From contig NZ_CP120737.1 of NCBI RefSeq assembly GCF_029581195.1, positions 3,945,001 through 4,009,000 on the forward strand: a stretch of DNA of 64,000 bases, in the 5' to 3' direction. A program made the translations under genes and the position numbers. Position 1 is the first letter of the stretch; the number at the start of each line of letters is the position of its first letter. Below the pieces are notes generated by a model, which had not been told where the DNA came from, did not search any database, and was given only the letters and a program-made list of their open reading frames with translations. This stretch comes from Solwaraspora sp. WMMD791. Lineage in GTDB: Bacteria > Actinomycetota > Actinomycetes > Mycobacteriales > Micromonosporaceae. Of the stretch, positions 43,442 through 52,515 are shown piece after piece.

Positions 43442-44878
43442 GTGTCCCAGCCCGGCGCCGTGTCCTCCGCTGCCTCACCACACAACGACTGGTCGCGGAT
43501 CCGTCCCGCCGAGCCGGGGCAGTCGACGACCCGGGCCCAGGTGACCGTCTGCGTGGTCGGCGGCGGCGGCGACCCGACGGCCGCCGCCCGGACAACCGCG
43601 GCGCTCGCGCATCAGCGCCACCCCGCCGAGCTGCTGCAGGTCGCCACCTGCGCCGACGACAACGGGTTCGTCGACCTGGTCGCGGCGGCCACGAGCGAGA
43701 TCATCGTCCGGATCCCGGCCGGCGCGGTGCCGGGGCCGGATCTCGTCGGTGCCCTGGCCCGCTGGCCGCAGGCCGACCCGGATGCGGTCAGCCTGGCCGT
43801 ACCGGCGTGCTTCGGTGGCACGGTCCCGGAGCCGGAGATGGTCGCCGCGCACGCCAGCGCCGGCACTCTCGGGCAACTCTTCGCCAGCAGCGCCGTCGAC
43901 GCCGGGCTGACCCGTCGCCTCGAGACCACCCATCAGCTGCGCACCGCCGACCACACCGCCTTCCAGACCGCCGCCGGCACCGCCTTCGCCTTCCACCGCA
44001 GCCGCTACCGGCCCGGCACCGATCCGTACCAGGGCGCCGACGTCGAGGTCGCCTACCGGCTGGCGCAGGCCGGCGCCGTGTTCGTCCCGGAGCCGACGGC
44101 CAGCCTCTGGACGCTCGTCCCGGCCGATCCGGCCGGGCGTGACCGGCAGGCCCGCGCCGAGCTGACCGATCTGCTGCCCTACCCGCGTCAGCACCGTGAC
44201 CGGCCCGGTCGGACCTGGCAGGTGCCGCTGATCTGCGCCGTGGTGCCGGTCGACCAGCCGTACGAGGTGGTCCGCGCGTGCGTCGACCGGCTGCTGGCCA
44301 GCGACGAGCGGGACCTGCAGGTCGCCCTGGTCGCCGACTGGGCCGCCGCCGGGCAGCCGGACGACCTGCGGCTGCTGGCCGCCGAGTACCGCCACGAGCC
44401 GCGGGTCCGGCTGGTCGACACCGCCCCGACCAGCGCCTACCCGTCGCCGTACCTGCTGCGGGTGCCGGCCCGGCTGGGCGTCGGTCGGCGGACCGTGGGT
44501 GCGGTGACCGCCGCCATGGAGAAGTGGCGCTGCGGACTGCTGCGGGTGCTGCCCGCCGGTGCCGGCTCCGCGACGTACGCCGTCGAGCTGTGGTCGACCG
44601 CCGCCCGATCCCGGGCCACCCACGCCGGGACGCCGGAGGACGGCCTGGTCGAGGCGGTCGCGGCGAGCCACGGCCAACGCTGGGAGACCGGCAGCGAGTA
44701 CGACGTCGTCGACCTGGCCGCCACCGGGCCCGGTGCCGCCGACGCCGCCCCGACGGCCGCCCCCCGACGGGCGGCGCAGACCGTACCCGTCGGTGGTGCC
44801 CGCAGCCTCGGCCGGGCCACCGTCTTCGTCGCCAGACAGTACGCCCGTGGAGTTCGTCGACGGCTGGTGTCCCGCTGA
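43442..44878 (+). CDS. GT2-like protein with degenerate donor site
   Basis: A 478-residue protein with two GT-A-like halves. The first (residues 30-230) shows VTVCVVGGGGDPTAAARTTA, CADDNGFVDLVAAATSEIIV, TAFQTAAGTAFAFHRSRYRP and ADVEVAYRLAQAGAVFVPEP, the order of a GT2 fold, but I see no DxD metal site. The second half starts VPLICAVVPVDQPYEVVRAC and resembles a second, shorter fold. It may be a regulatory or scaffold partner of the divergent glycosyltransferase, with which it shares a 39-bp promoter region. The gene ends with an Arg-rich tail (RQYARGVRRRLVSR) that could touch the membrane. Confidence 0.72.
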   Translation: MSQPGAVSSAASPHNDWSRIRPAEPGQSTTRAQVTVCVVGGGGDPTAAARTTAALAHQRHPAELLQVATCADDNGFVDLVAAATSEIIVRIPAGAVPGPDLVGALARWPQADPDAVSLAVPACFGGTVPEPEMVAAHASAGTLGQLFASSAVDAGLTRRLETTHQLRTADHTAFQTAAGTAFAFHRSRYRPGTDPYQGADVEVAYRLAQAGAVFVPEPTASLWTLVPADPAGRDRQARAELTDLLPYPRQHRDRPGRTWQVPLICAVVPVDQPYEVVRACVDRLLASDERDLQVALVADWAAAGQPDDLRLLAAEYRHEPRVRLVDTAPTSAYPSPYLLRVPARLGVGRRTVGAVTAAMEKWRCGLLRVLPAGAGSATYAVELWSTAARSRATHAGTPEDGLVEAVAASHGQRWETGSEYDVVDLAATGPGAADAAPTAAPRRAAQTVPVGGARSLGRATVFVARQYARGVRRRLVSR

Positions 44879-45080
44879 GCGGGTCGCACCCGCGCACCTT
44901 TCGAACACCGCCCGGCCAGGCCGCACCGCTGGGCCGACCGGGCCTCGATGGTCGGGTTTCCGCCGGCCCGTTACCGTGGAGTGGACGCCCTGCGTGGGCG
45001 GTGACGTGCGACGGTCCCGAAGGTGGTGGATCGATGGCCGGGTTCGGCAGGTCGAGCCGGGTGACACCGGCGGGCCGGCC

Positions 45081-46073
45081 ATGAGCACGACGGTCGACGC
45101 GCTGGACCCGGTCGACCGGCTCCGCCCAGGTTTCGACCACATCGGGTTGCTGTACGGCGACGAACAGGCCTACCTCACCACGGTCACCCGGTTCGCCCGC
45201 GACGCCGTCCGGGCGGCGGCACCACTGCTGATCGCCGTACCGTCGGAGAACCTGGCGGCGCTGCGCGGCGCTCTGCGTGAGGATCCGGCGGTCGACACCG
45301 CCGAGGTCGGCTTCGTCGACATGCGGGTGGTCGGCCGTAATCCCGGCCGGATCATTCCCAAGGTGCTGCTCGCCTTCACGCAGCGGTACCCGGACCGGCA
45401 GGTCTGGATCGTCGACGAGCCGGTCTGGTCGGGTCGCCACCCGGACGAGTACCCGGCCTGCACGGAACACGAGATCCTGGTCAACGTGGCGTTCGCCGGT
45501 CGTCCGGCGGTGCTGCTGTGCCCGTACGACGCCCGGTCGCTGCCCGCCGAGGTGGTGGCCGACGTGCAGCGTACCCACCCGATCGTGACCGACGGTGCCG
45601 GCCGCCGGCCGAGCGCCCGGTACCTGCCGCCGGCCTACGCGCTGCACCGGGTCCGCCGGCCGTTGCCGGCACCGCCGGCGCGGGCGGCGACCATCGGGTT
45701 CGCCGACATCCCGGCCCTGGCCGGGGTCCGCCGGTTCGTCGCCGGGCAGGCCCGCGCGGCCGGGCTCGACCACGACCGGGTCGACGATCTCGCCCTGGCC
45801 GTCAACGAACTCGCCACCAACACCGTGCGGCACACCGACGGCGGCGGCCGGGTGTGGCTGTGGGTCACTTCGGACGCGGTGGTCTGCCAGGTCGAGGACA
45901 CCGGCCATCTGCCCGACCCGCTGGTCGGGCGGATTCCCCGGCCGCCGGATCAGCCAGGCGGCCGGGGGCTGCTGCTGGTGCACGACCTGTGCGATCTGGT
46001 CCGGGTGTACAGCCGGCCCGGACGGACCACGGTCCGGGTGCAGGTGGACCGATCCCGACACCGTGAATCATGA
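45081..46073 (+). CDS. MEDS-domain anti-sigma-type ATPase (RsbW-like)
   Basis: A 330-residue soluble regulator. Residues 15-185 are a MEDS sensory domain (FDHIGLLYGDEQAYLTTVTR, PLLIAVPSENLAALRGAL, GFVDMRVVGRNPGRIIPKVL). Residues 200-325 are an HATPase_c_2 kinase of the anti-sigma-factor type: VRRFVAGQARAAGLDHDRVD, LAVNELATNTVRHTDGGGRV, then QVEDTGHLPDP and PGGRGLLLVHDLCDLV. Proteins of this design phosphorylate anti-anti-sigma factors or bind sigma factors. No STAS or sigma gene is adjacent. It could control the surrounding surface genes, but that is inference. Confidence 0.88.
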   Translation: MSTTVDALDPVDRLRPGFDHIGLLYGDEQAYLTTVTRFARDAVRAAAPLLIAVPSENLAALRGALREDPAVDTAEVGFVDMRVVGRNPGRIIPKVLLAFTQRYPDRQVWIVDEPVWSGRHPDEYPACTEHEILVNVAFAGRPAVLLCPYDARSLPAEVVADVQRTHPIVTDGAGRRPSARYLPPAYALHRVRRPLPAPPARAATIGFADIPALAGVRRFVAGQARAAGLDHDRVDDLALAVNELATNTVRHTDGGGRVWLWVTSDAVVCQVEDTGHLPDPLVGRIPRPPDQPGGRGLLLVHDLCDLVRVYSRPGRTTVRVQVDRSRHRES

Positions 46074-46287
46074 AAACTTCTCGTTTCCTGGCCGCCGTAC
46101 CGCAGCCTTTGCGACGAGGAAACCCGCTGGTCGAAGGTCCTTTCGGACGTTCCATCGCGCCAACGGTATGAGCGATCCGGAATACACCTTTCAGTATCGA
46201 CTCAGATTACTCTCAGCTAGATCGGCGTTCACTGATCCGCTGTGACCGTCAGCGGACGGACCCGCCGGTGGAATGGGAGGACGGGAG

Positions 46288-48144
46288 ATGCATCTCCCCC
46301 ACAGAGTCGTCATCGTCGGTGCCACCGCGCTGGCCATGGTGGCCGCTGCTGCCGTACCCGTCAGCGCGGCACCACCGGAAGGAACCATCCGGCACGCCGG
46401 CGGCGCCACCGCCGTACCGGACAGCTACATCGTGGTGTTCAAGGACAGCGCCGTGGCCCCCGGGCAGGTCAGCGCCACCGCGCAGGCCCTGGCACGGCAG
46501 CACGGACGCACCGTGGCCCGCACCTACAGCGCGGCGCTGCGCGGCTTCGAGATCAGCGCGACCGCCCGTCAGGCCGCCCGGATCGCGGCCCACCCGTCGG
46601 TCGACTACGTCGAGCAGAACCACACCGTGACGCTCACCGACACCCAGCTGAACCCGCCATCGTGGGGCCTGGACCGCATCGACCAGCGAGCCCTGCCGTT
46701 GGACGACTCCTACACGTACCCGAACACCGCGTCGAACGTGCACGCGTACATCATCGACACCGGCATCCGGTTCAGCCACAGCGACTTCGGCGGCCGCGCG
46801 ATCAGCGGGTACGACGCCGTCGACGGCGGCTCCGCCGACGACTGCAACGGCCACGGTACGCACGTCGCCGGCACCGTCGGCGGCACCGCGTACGGCGTCG
46901 CCAAGGGCGTCACCCTGGTCGGCGTACGGGTGCTCAACTGCGCCGGCAGCGGCACCAACGCCGGCGTCATCGGCGGCGTCGACTGGGTCACCGCCAACGC
47001 CGTCACGCCGGCCGTGGCGAACATGAGCCTCGGTGGCGGCGCGAACACCTCGCTCGACACCGCGGTACGCAACTCGATCGACGCCGGCATCACCTACAGC
47101 CTGGCCGCCGGCAACAGCTCCGCGAACGCCTGCAACACCTCGCCGGCCCGGGTCACCGAGGCCATCACCGTCGGCTCCACCACCAGCACCGACGCCCGGT
47201 CCAGCTTCTCCAACTTCGGCACCTGCCTGGACATCTTCGCGCCCGGCTCGTCGATCACCTCGGCCTGGCACACCAGCGACACCGCCACCAACACCATCAG
47301 CGGTACGTCGATGGCCGCCCCGCACGTCGCCGGCGCGGCCGCCCTGGTCGCCTCCGCCAACCCCGGTTGGAGCCCGCAGCAGGTCCGCGACTACCTCTAC
47401 GACAACGCCACCGTCGACGCGGTCGGCAACCCGGGCAGCGGATCGCCGAACCGGCTGCTGTACGTCGTCAACGACGGCACCCCGCCGGCGGACGACTTCA
47501 CCGTGTCGGTCACGCCGACCAGCGGCTCGACCGCCCCGGGCGGCACGGTGTCGGCGACGGTCACGACCAGCACCACCGCCGGTACGCCGCAGTCGGTCAG
47601 CTTCTCGGCCAGCGGTCTGCCGAGCGGCGCGACGGCCAGCTTCAGCCCGGCCACCGTCACCTCCGGCGGCAGCGCCAGCCTCACCGTCGCCACGTCGGCC
47701 GGCACCGCCCCCGGCACCTACCCGGTGACCGTCACCGGCACCGGCGCCTCGGCGACCCGGACCGCGTCGTTCACCCTGACGGTGACCGGCTCCGGCGGCG
47801 GCTGCTCCGGCACCAACGGCACCGACGTGGCGCTGCCCGACCCCGGTACGGCGGCCAGCAGCATCGTCATCGCCGGCTGCGGGCGCAGCGCCTCGTCGTC
47901 GTCGAGCGTGGACGTCGACATCAAGCACACCTACCGGGGCGACCTGATCATCGACCTGGTCGCACCGGACGGCTCCGCCTACCGGCTGAAGAGCTGGGCG
48001 CTGTTCGACGGCGCCGACAACGTGATCACCACGTACTCGGTGAACCTCTCCTCCGAGGCGGCCGACGGCACCTGGCAGTTGCGGGTCCGTGACGTCTTCA
48101 GCGGGGACACCGGCTACATCGACACCTGGACGCTGACGCTGTAA
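46288..48144 (+). CDS. Secreted subtilisin-like serine protease (S8) with P domain
   Basis: An exported protease of 618 residues. After the signal peptide (VVIVGATALAMVAAAAVPVS) comes an I9 inhibitor propeptide (PDSYIVVFKDSAVAPGQV to VDYVEQNHTV). The catalytic domain has all three residues: Asp in AYIIDTGIRFSHSD, His in GHGTHVAGTVGG, Ser in SGTSMAAPHVAGAAALV, plus the oxyanion region AAGNSS. A Ser/Thr-rich beta domain follows, then a proprotein-convertase P domain (VDVDIKHTYRGDLIIDLVAP, WQLRVRDVFSGDTGYIDTW). The ATG at 46288 is chosen for GGGAGG 7 nt upstream. A strong terminator follows at 48154. Confidence 0.93.
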   Translation: MHLPHRVVIVGATALAMVAAAAVPVSAAPPEGTIRHAGGATAVPDSYIVVFKDSAVAPGQVSATAQALARQHGRTVARTYSAALRGFEISATARQAARIAAHPSVDYVEQNHTVTLTDTQLNPPSWGLDRIDQRALPLDDSYTYPNTASNVHAYIIDTGIRFSHSDFGGRAISGYDAVDGGSADDCNGHGTHVAGTVGGTAYGVAKGVTLVGVRVLNCAGSGTNAGVIGGVDWVTANAVTPAVANMSLGGGANTSLDTAVRNSIDAGITYSLAAGNSSANACNTSPARVTEAITVGSTTSTDARSSFSNFGTCLDIFAPGSSITSAWHTSDTATNTISGTSMAAPHVAGAAALVASANPGWSPQQVRDYLYDNATVDAVGNPGSGSPNRLLYVVNDGTPPADDFTVSVTPTSGSTAPGGTVSATVTTSTTAGTPQSVSFSASGLPSGATASFSPATVTSGGSASLTVATSAGTAPGTYPVTVTGTGASATRTASFTLTVTGSGGGCSGTNGTDVALPDPGTAASSIVIAGCGRSASSSSSVDVDIKHTYRGDLIIDLVAPDGSAYRLKSWALFDGADNVITTYSVNLSSEAADGTWQLRVRDVFSGDTGYIDTWTLTL

Positions 48145-48153
48145 CACACCGTA

Positions 48154-48193
48154 CGTACGGGGGGTGTGGTCGGCCGACCGCACCCCCCGTACG
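48154..48193 (+). terminator. Strong 20-bp hairpin after the protease gene
   Basis: Arms 48154-48173 and 48174-48193 pair at all 20 positions with one G-U wobble (48167/48180). The stem is GC-rich and contains a G6/C6 block. It begins 10 bp after the stop codon. No T-run follows, as is common for actinobacterial terminators. Confidence 0.8.
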
Positions 48194-48367
48194 GCGGTGA
48201 CATCCTGGGCGTCACGGCAGCGTCACGCTGCCGAACGACCCCACTGTCGGGCATCTGACCAGCAGGTTCGTACTCCGGTCCGGCGCCGTGCGCGTCTAGC
48301 GGATACCTCGGCTCACCAGCCGTGGCCCGCTGTGCACCGCGTACCGCCCGACCGGCAGGAGCCCAAG

Positions 48368-48985
48368 ATGACCGCGATCCATCCCGCCGCCGTGACGATC
48401 CGTACCGCCGGGATGGACGACATCCCGCAGGCAGCGACCCTGCTCACCGAGGCGTTCCTGATCGCCCCGGTGTCGCAGTGGCTGATCGGTGACCTCGACG
48501 CACGGGCCGACGTCTTCCGGACCCTGTTCACCCTCGAACTGGACCACGCGATCCGGTCCGGCGGCGCGGTGCACGTCGCCGGCCAGTTCAGCGGCGTCGC
48601 GGTCTGGCACCCCCGGGGCCGTCGGATCGCCACCGACCCGGAGACGGTCAGCGAACACGAACTGCGTCTGCTGAGCGCCGCCGGGCGCTGGCAACCACGG
48701 TTCGCCGCCCTCGCCCGGATGCTGTCGGCGCACCACCCGTGGCAGCCGCACTGGCACCTGGCGTACCTGGCGGTGGCGCCCTGGCGTCAGGGCGGCGGCC
48801 TGGGCAGCGCGTTGCTGCGCCACCACCACCGCCACCTCGACGGCCACGGCACGCCGGGCTATCTGGAGGCGACCACGCCGCGCAACCGGGACCTGTATCT
48901 GCGGCACGGCTACCGGGCACACGGGCCGATGCGGCTGCCCGATGGCCCACCGATCTGGCCGATGTGGCGGGAGCCGCGCCAGTAG
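48368..48985 (+). CDS. GNAT-family N-acetyltransferase
   Basis: A 205-residue acetyl-CoA-dependent acyltransferase. The first strand and helix are VTIRTAGMDDIPQAATLLTE. The acetyl-CoA loop is LAVAPWRQGGGLGSALLRHH with the Q/RxxGxG/A pattern, and the last motif is YLEATTPRNRDLYLRHGYRA. The ATG has CAGGAG 6 nt upstream. The substrate is unknown. It stands alone between the protease terminator and the AraC gene. Confidence 0.88.
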   Translation: MTAIHPAAVTIRTAGMDDIPQAATLLTEAFLIAPVSQWLIGDLDARADVFRTLFTLELDHAIRSGGAVHVAGQFSGVAVWHPRGRRIATDPETVSEHELRLLSAAGRWQPRFAALARMLSAHHPWQPHWHLAYLAVAPWRQGGGLGSALLRHHHRHLDGHGTPGYLEATTPRNRDLYLRHGYRAHGPMRLPDGPPIWPMWREPRQ

Positions 48986-49078
48986 TCCGGTGGCCCCGAG
49001 CCGTGATCGGATCGGACCGTAGATGTCGGGCGCGACCCGGGTGTGGTCGACCAGGCTGGTCGGTGAAGGGAGGCCATC

Positions 49079-50002
49079 GTGATCTCGGCACTCAACCACC
49101 TCGTCGACCTGGTCGAGGCACACCTCGCCGGCCCGGTCGAGACGCACCTCGCCGGGGAACCCCGGGTCGGGGAGCGTCCAGGCGGAGAGTTCGACGTCGA
49201 GTCGGTGGCGGGTAGGCACGGCACGACCGAGTACCACCTGCGCCGGATGTTCTCGTCGTTGGCCGGCATGCCGCTGTCGGAGTACGTACGGCGGCGACGG
49301 ATGACCCTGGCGGCCGCCGACGTGGTCCGGGGCGAGGACGACCTGCTGACCATCGCCGTCCGCTACGGGTACGGCTCGACCGAGGCGTTCGGGCGGGCGT
49401 TCCGGGCGGTCCACGGTGCCGGTCCAGGTGAGGTACGCCGCGACGGTGGCCCCCTTCGCAGCCAACCACAACTCAGGTTCCGCCTGACCGTCGAAGGAAA
49501 CACCCGCATGGACACCCGCATCGTCGACCGCCCCGCGTTCCGGCTGGTCGGACACGCCACCCGGGTCCCACTGATCCACCACGGCGTCAATCCGCACATC
49601 CAGCAGCACATCGCCGCTCTGCCGGCAGCGGAGCATCAGCGGTTGAAGGCCCTCAGCGACACCGAGCCGGCCGGCATCCTGCAGGTCAGCGACGACCTGG
49701 CGCCGGACGACCCGGAAGGCAGCGAGCTGACCTACCTGCACGGGGTCGCCGTCGCGGCGACCGGCACCGCCCCCGACGACCTCGATGTGATCGAGGTGCC
49801 GGCCGGTAGGTGGGCGGTCTTCCGTACCGCCGGACCGTACCCGCAGGCGCTGCAGGCCACCTGGGCGGCGACCGCCGCCGAATGGTTCCCGTCGAACCCG
49901 TGGCGGCTGCGGCCCGGCCCGTCGATCGTCGCCGTCGTCGAGCGGGCGGCCGATTTCAGCACCGCGACCTGCGAGCTGTGGCTACCCGTCGAGCCCGGCT
50001 GA
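49079..50002 (+). CDS. AraC-family regulator with GyrI-like effector domain
   Basis: A 307-residue regulator. The amino-terminal double helix-turn-helix is VESVAGRHGTTEYHLRRMFS then EYVRRRRMTLAAADVVRG and AVRYGYGSTEAFGRAFRAVH, followed by a GyrI-like/effector-binding domain (RIVDRPAFRLVGHATRVPL, VIEVPAGRWAVFRTAGPYP, CELWLPVEP). This is the Rob/BmrR-like architecture sensing lipophilic compounds. The first helix region contains a duplicated VExHLAG block not seen in typical relatives (see repeat at 49112). GTG at 49079 has AAGGGAGG 5 nt upstream. Confidence 0.9.
   Translation: MISALNHLVDLVEAHLAGPVETHLAGEPRVGERPGGEFDVESVAGRHGTTEYHLRRMFSSLAGMPLSEYVRRRRMTLAAADVVRGEDDLLTIAVRYGYGSTEAFGRAFRAVHGAGPGEVRRDGGPLRSQPQLRFRLTVEGNTRMDTRIVDRPAFRLVGHATRVPLIHHGVNPHIQQHIAALPAAEHQRLKALSDTEPAGILQVSDDLAPDDPEGSELTYLHGVAVAATGTAPDDLDVIEVPAGRWAVFRTAGPYPQALQATWAATAAEWFPSNPWRLRPGPSIVAVVERAADFSTATCELWLPVEPG
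49112..49155 (+). repeat. In-frame 24-bp duplication in the AraC gene
   Basis: GTCGAGGCACACCTCGCCGG (49112-49131) recurs with two changes at 49136-49155. The copies encode VEAHLAG and VETHLAG, and the second copy plus the following EPRVGERPGGE segment adds about 20 residues ahead of the first helix-turn-helix. Confidence 0.75.
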
Positions 50003-50638
50003 CGTCGCTGCCGGCGGCGGGGCAGACTCGCTGCCGGGACGACGCTCGGTCGGCCGCCCGACCGGCTGGCCGGCGAGACGCTCGGCCGGCTCGCCGACGG
50101 GGTCGGCTCGGCGCCCGCGCGTCAGCAGCCGGAACACCAGCATCGGCAGCAGATGCAGGACGACGGCGACCGCGCCGGCCAGCGCCGCGATCTGGCCGGG
50201 GGCGAGCCCCGCCAGTGCCAGCACCACCGCCGCGAGCGCCCCGGTCCGCGCCGCGTTGCCGGCCAGGCGCAGCAGCAGTCGCGATCGGCTCAGGGCTTCG
50301 GGGTCCGCCGACTCGGTAGCGGCCCGCCGGTGCGACATCAGCGCGGACACGACGGCCCACAGCGCGATCAAGGTGGCGATCTGCAGCGCCCAACCGGCGG
50401 TCGCGCCGACGCTGGCCGCCTCGGTCAGCGGCGGCGCGACCACGGTCGCGACAGCGAGGACGCCGAAGGCCGGCGGCCAGGTGAAGACGTACGCGAGCAG
50501 CACCCCTCGGATGATCATGATCCGCAACGGCTCGCGGGTCGGCAGCGGCTCGACCTGCTGGGCGATGCCGGTCAGCACCTCGGCGGGTGCCCACACCAGC
50601 TGACGGTCCGGGCGGCGGTCCGACGCAGGGCTCGACAT
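49982..50638 (-). CDS. Membrane protein of unknown function
   Basis: A 218-residue protein with four likely membrane helices (MIIRGVLLAYVFTWPPAFGV, WALQIATLIALWAVVSALM, GALAAVVLALAGLAPGQIAA and VAVVLHLLPMLVFRLL) between a basic start and a Pro/Ser-rich cytoplasmic tail. I recognise no family. The start at 50638 is the ATG opening MSSPASDRRP. Its last 21 bp overlap the end of the convergent AraC gene. Confidence 0.7.
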   Translation of the reverse strand: MSSPASDRRPDRQLVWAPAEVLTGIAQQVEPLPTREPLRIMIIRGVLLAYVFTWPPAFGVLAVATVVAPPLTEAASVGATAGWALQIATLIALWAVVSALMSHRRAATESADPEALSRSRLLLRLAGNAARTGALAAVVLALAGLAPGQIAALAGAVAVVLHLLPMLVFRLLTRGRRADPVGEPAERLAGQPVGRPTERRPGSESAPPPAATSAGLDG

Positions 50639-50691
50639 GCGGCCAGGGTAGCGCGCCGACACCATCGACGATGGACCCCGGACGGCGCAGA

Positions 50692-51873
50692 TCAGGTCGT
50701 CGGGTCCAAGTGGCGGCGCAGCTCGGTGGCGAGCAGGTCGCTGACCTGTGCCGGGGCGAGCGGTCCGAGGTGGTCGCGCAGCGCCGTACGGACCGTGTCG
50801 GCGGCCGCCCAGCCGCTCCCGGTCGCCTCGGTGATCACCTCGGCGGCCTTGTCGGGGTCGGCGAGGTCGAACCGGCGCAGCGCGGCGTCGGGCATCAACC
50901 CGCCGACGGTGGTGCCGGTCGAGACGAACGCCGGCAACTCGAACCCGGCCGTCAGGGCCAACGCACCGGAGTTCAGCGACGACCGGTACGGGTAGACGGC
51001 GGCGTCCGCAGCGCGCAGGAAGTACTGCACGTCGGAGTCGGGGGCGAAGCCGGGGTGGAAGACGACCGCCGGGTGTTCGGCGGCGCGGCGCATGAACTCG
51101 GGCCCGCCGGTCTCCTCCCGGACCTTGCCGGCGACCAGCCAGCGCAGTCGCGGGTCGTGGCGGGTCGCGGCGTCGAGTACGTCGAGAAAGTCGGTGTGTC
51201 CCTTGTACGGTCGGACCTGGCCGAAGGTGACCAGTAGCCGGGCACCGAGCGGGATCCCCAGATGGCTGCGGGCCGCAGCCCGGTCCACCCAGTCCGGGTA
51301 CGCCCCGACGAAGGTCGGATGCCGGGCGACGACCACCTGCCGGGGCGAGGTGCCGAACGCCTCCTGCAGGATCTCCAGGTGGCTGTCGTGCATCAGGTGG
51401 ACGACGTCGGCGGCGACCAGCATCACCTGCCGCAGCCGGGTCTCGGTCTGCCGGTGCACGGTCTCGTGCGGCAGCAGATTGTGCACCGTCCAGACCAGCC
51501 GTACGCCGTCGGCCCGCAGACTGTCCAGTGTGGCCGCAAAGGCGTCGACGGCGGCCTCGGCCCGCGCGGTGGTGGCGCAACCGGCGGTGACGTCGTACAG
51601 CCAGTGGACGTGCAGCACCCGGGTGACGCCGTCCGGCAGCGCGGGCAACAGGCGGTCGAGCTGGTCGAGGCGCCGGATCCGGATCGGCACCAGGTTGTGC
51701 CGAGGGAACCGGCTGTAGATCAACGACTGGTACGGGTTGGCCGAGTCCACCGGCCAGTGCAGCCAGGCGATCGGCGGGCGGGCGCGGTCCGCCCAGTCGG
51801 CGGCGGCGAGGGCGGACAACGCATCGTCGACGAGGTGGCCGGCGGAGGTGCCCCGACGCCAGGGAACGATCAC
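50692..51873 (-). CDS. GT-B glycosyltransferase (GT4-like)
   Basis: A 393-residue glycosyltransferase. The acceptor domain has WLHWPVDSANPYQSLIYSRF, VHWLYDVTAG and LVWTVHNLLPHETVHR; the donor domain has LLVTFGQVRPYKGHTDFLDV and YFLRAADAAVYPYRSSLNSG. The order and spacing match the last domain of the fusion protein at 22597-25929, so the two are paralogues. Its GTG overlaps the stop of the preceding unknown gene by 4 nt (51870-51873), so it is translationally coupled. Confidence 0.88.
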   Translation of the reverse strand: MIVPWRRGTSAGHLVDDALSALAAADWADRARPPIAWLHWPVDSANPYQSLIYSRFPRHNLVPIRIRRLDQLDRLLPALPDGVTRVLHVHWLYDVTAGCATTARAEAAVDAFAATLDSLRADGVRLVWTVHNLLPHETVHRQTETRLRQVMLVAADVVHLMHDSHLEILQEAFGTSPRQVVVARHPTFVGAYPDWVDRAAARSHLGIPLGARLLVTFGQVRPYKGHTDFLDVLDAATRHDPRLRWLVAGKVREETGGPEFMRRAAEHPAVVFHPGFAPDSDVQYFLRAADAAVYPYRSSLNSGALALTAGFELPAFVSTGTTVGGLMPDAALRRFDLADPDKAAEVITEATGSGWAAADTVRTALRDHLGPLAPAQVSDLLATELRRHLDPTT

Positions 51874-52478
51874 GGTTGACCACCGTACCGGGCGCCGATG
51901 CCGGCGGCGACCGCCCGGGCGACCGGGGCGCTGGCGGCGTCCGCGGAATGCACGGTGGTGACCTGACGGTCGGCCGCGAGCCGGGTCAGCACGCCGGTGG
52001 TGAGCTGGTCGACGAGCGCGGGCGGCAGCTCGGCCCAGGCGGCCCGCCAGTACGCCAGCGGCTCGTCCTCGTCACCGACGGTGACCTGCAGCGGAGCAGT
52101 AGCGGTCGGCCGCCGTACGGTCAGCCGGGTGGCCGCCTGGTCGGCGATGAGCGATTTACCCCGTTCGGTCGGATCCTGGTCGGTCGGATCCTGCGGGCAG
52201 TGACCTACCGCCGGTGCCGGTGCCCCGGTGCCGATCAGTCGCGCCGCGCGCTGTTCACCCTCATTGGCAACCCCCCGCTGCACCATGCGCAGCAACACCG
52301 CGTTCACCATCGCCCGATCACCCTTGTCGTTGGCAATCTTGGCGAGTACCCGAATCTCGTTCGGGGTAATGTTCGGGCTGTACAGTAGCGCCGCTGGTTG
52401 CATGATCCGCGCCCGGGAGCGACGAAGCACATTCCTGACCGGACGCAGCAGGCGACGTACCCTAGGCAAATAGGTCAC
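51870..52478 (-). CDS. Unknown protein coupled to a glycosyltransferase
   Basis: A 202-residue protein of unknown family. The amino terminus is very basic (YLPRVRRLLRPVRNVLRRSR), suggesting membrane-surface or nucleic-acid contact. A helical block (NITPNEIRVLAKIANDKGDR) follows, and the end is Ala-rich with short strands. No signal peptide and no catalytic motif are visible. A TAATCT box (52485-52490) lies 6 nt before the GTG at 52478, so the message is leaderless. The stop overlaps the glycosyltransferase start, so it likely assists that enzyme. The divergent GT2 gene starts 37 bp away. Confidence 0.68.
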   Translation of the reverse strand: MTYLPRVRRLLRPVRNVLRRSRARIMQPAALLYSPNITPNEIRVLAKIANDKGDRAMVNAVLLRMVQRGVANEGEQRAARLIGTGAPAPAVGHCPQDPTDQDPTERGKSLIADQAATRLTVRRPTATAPLQVTVGDEDEPLAYWRAAWAELPPALVDQLTTGVLTRLAADRQVTTVHSADAASAPVARAVAAGIGARYGGQP

Positions 52479-52484
52479 TGATCC

Positions 52485-52490
52485 AGATTA
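52485..52490 (-). promoter_or_regulatory. -10 box of the unknown gene at 51870-52478
   Basis: TAATCT on the minus strand, 6 nt before GTG 52478; no ribosome binding site between. Confidence 0.5.
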
Positions 52491-52515
52491 CCCAGTCGTG
52501 ACACGAGGTGAGCGC

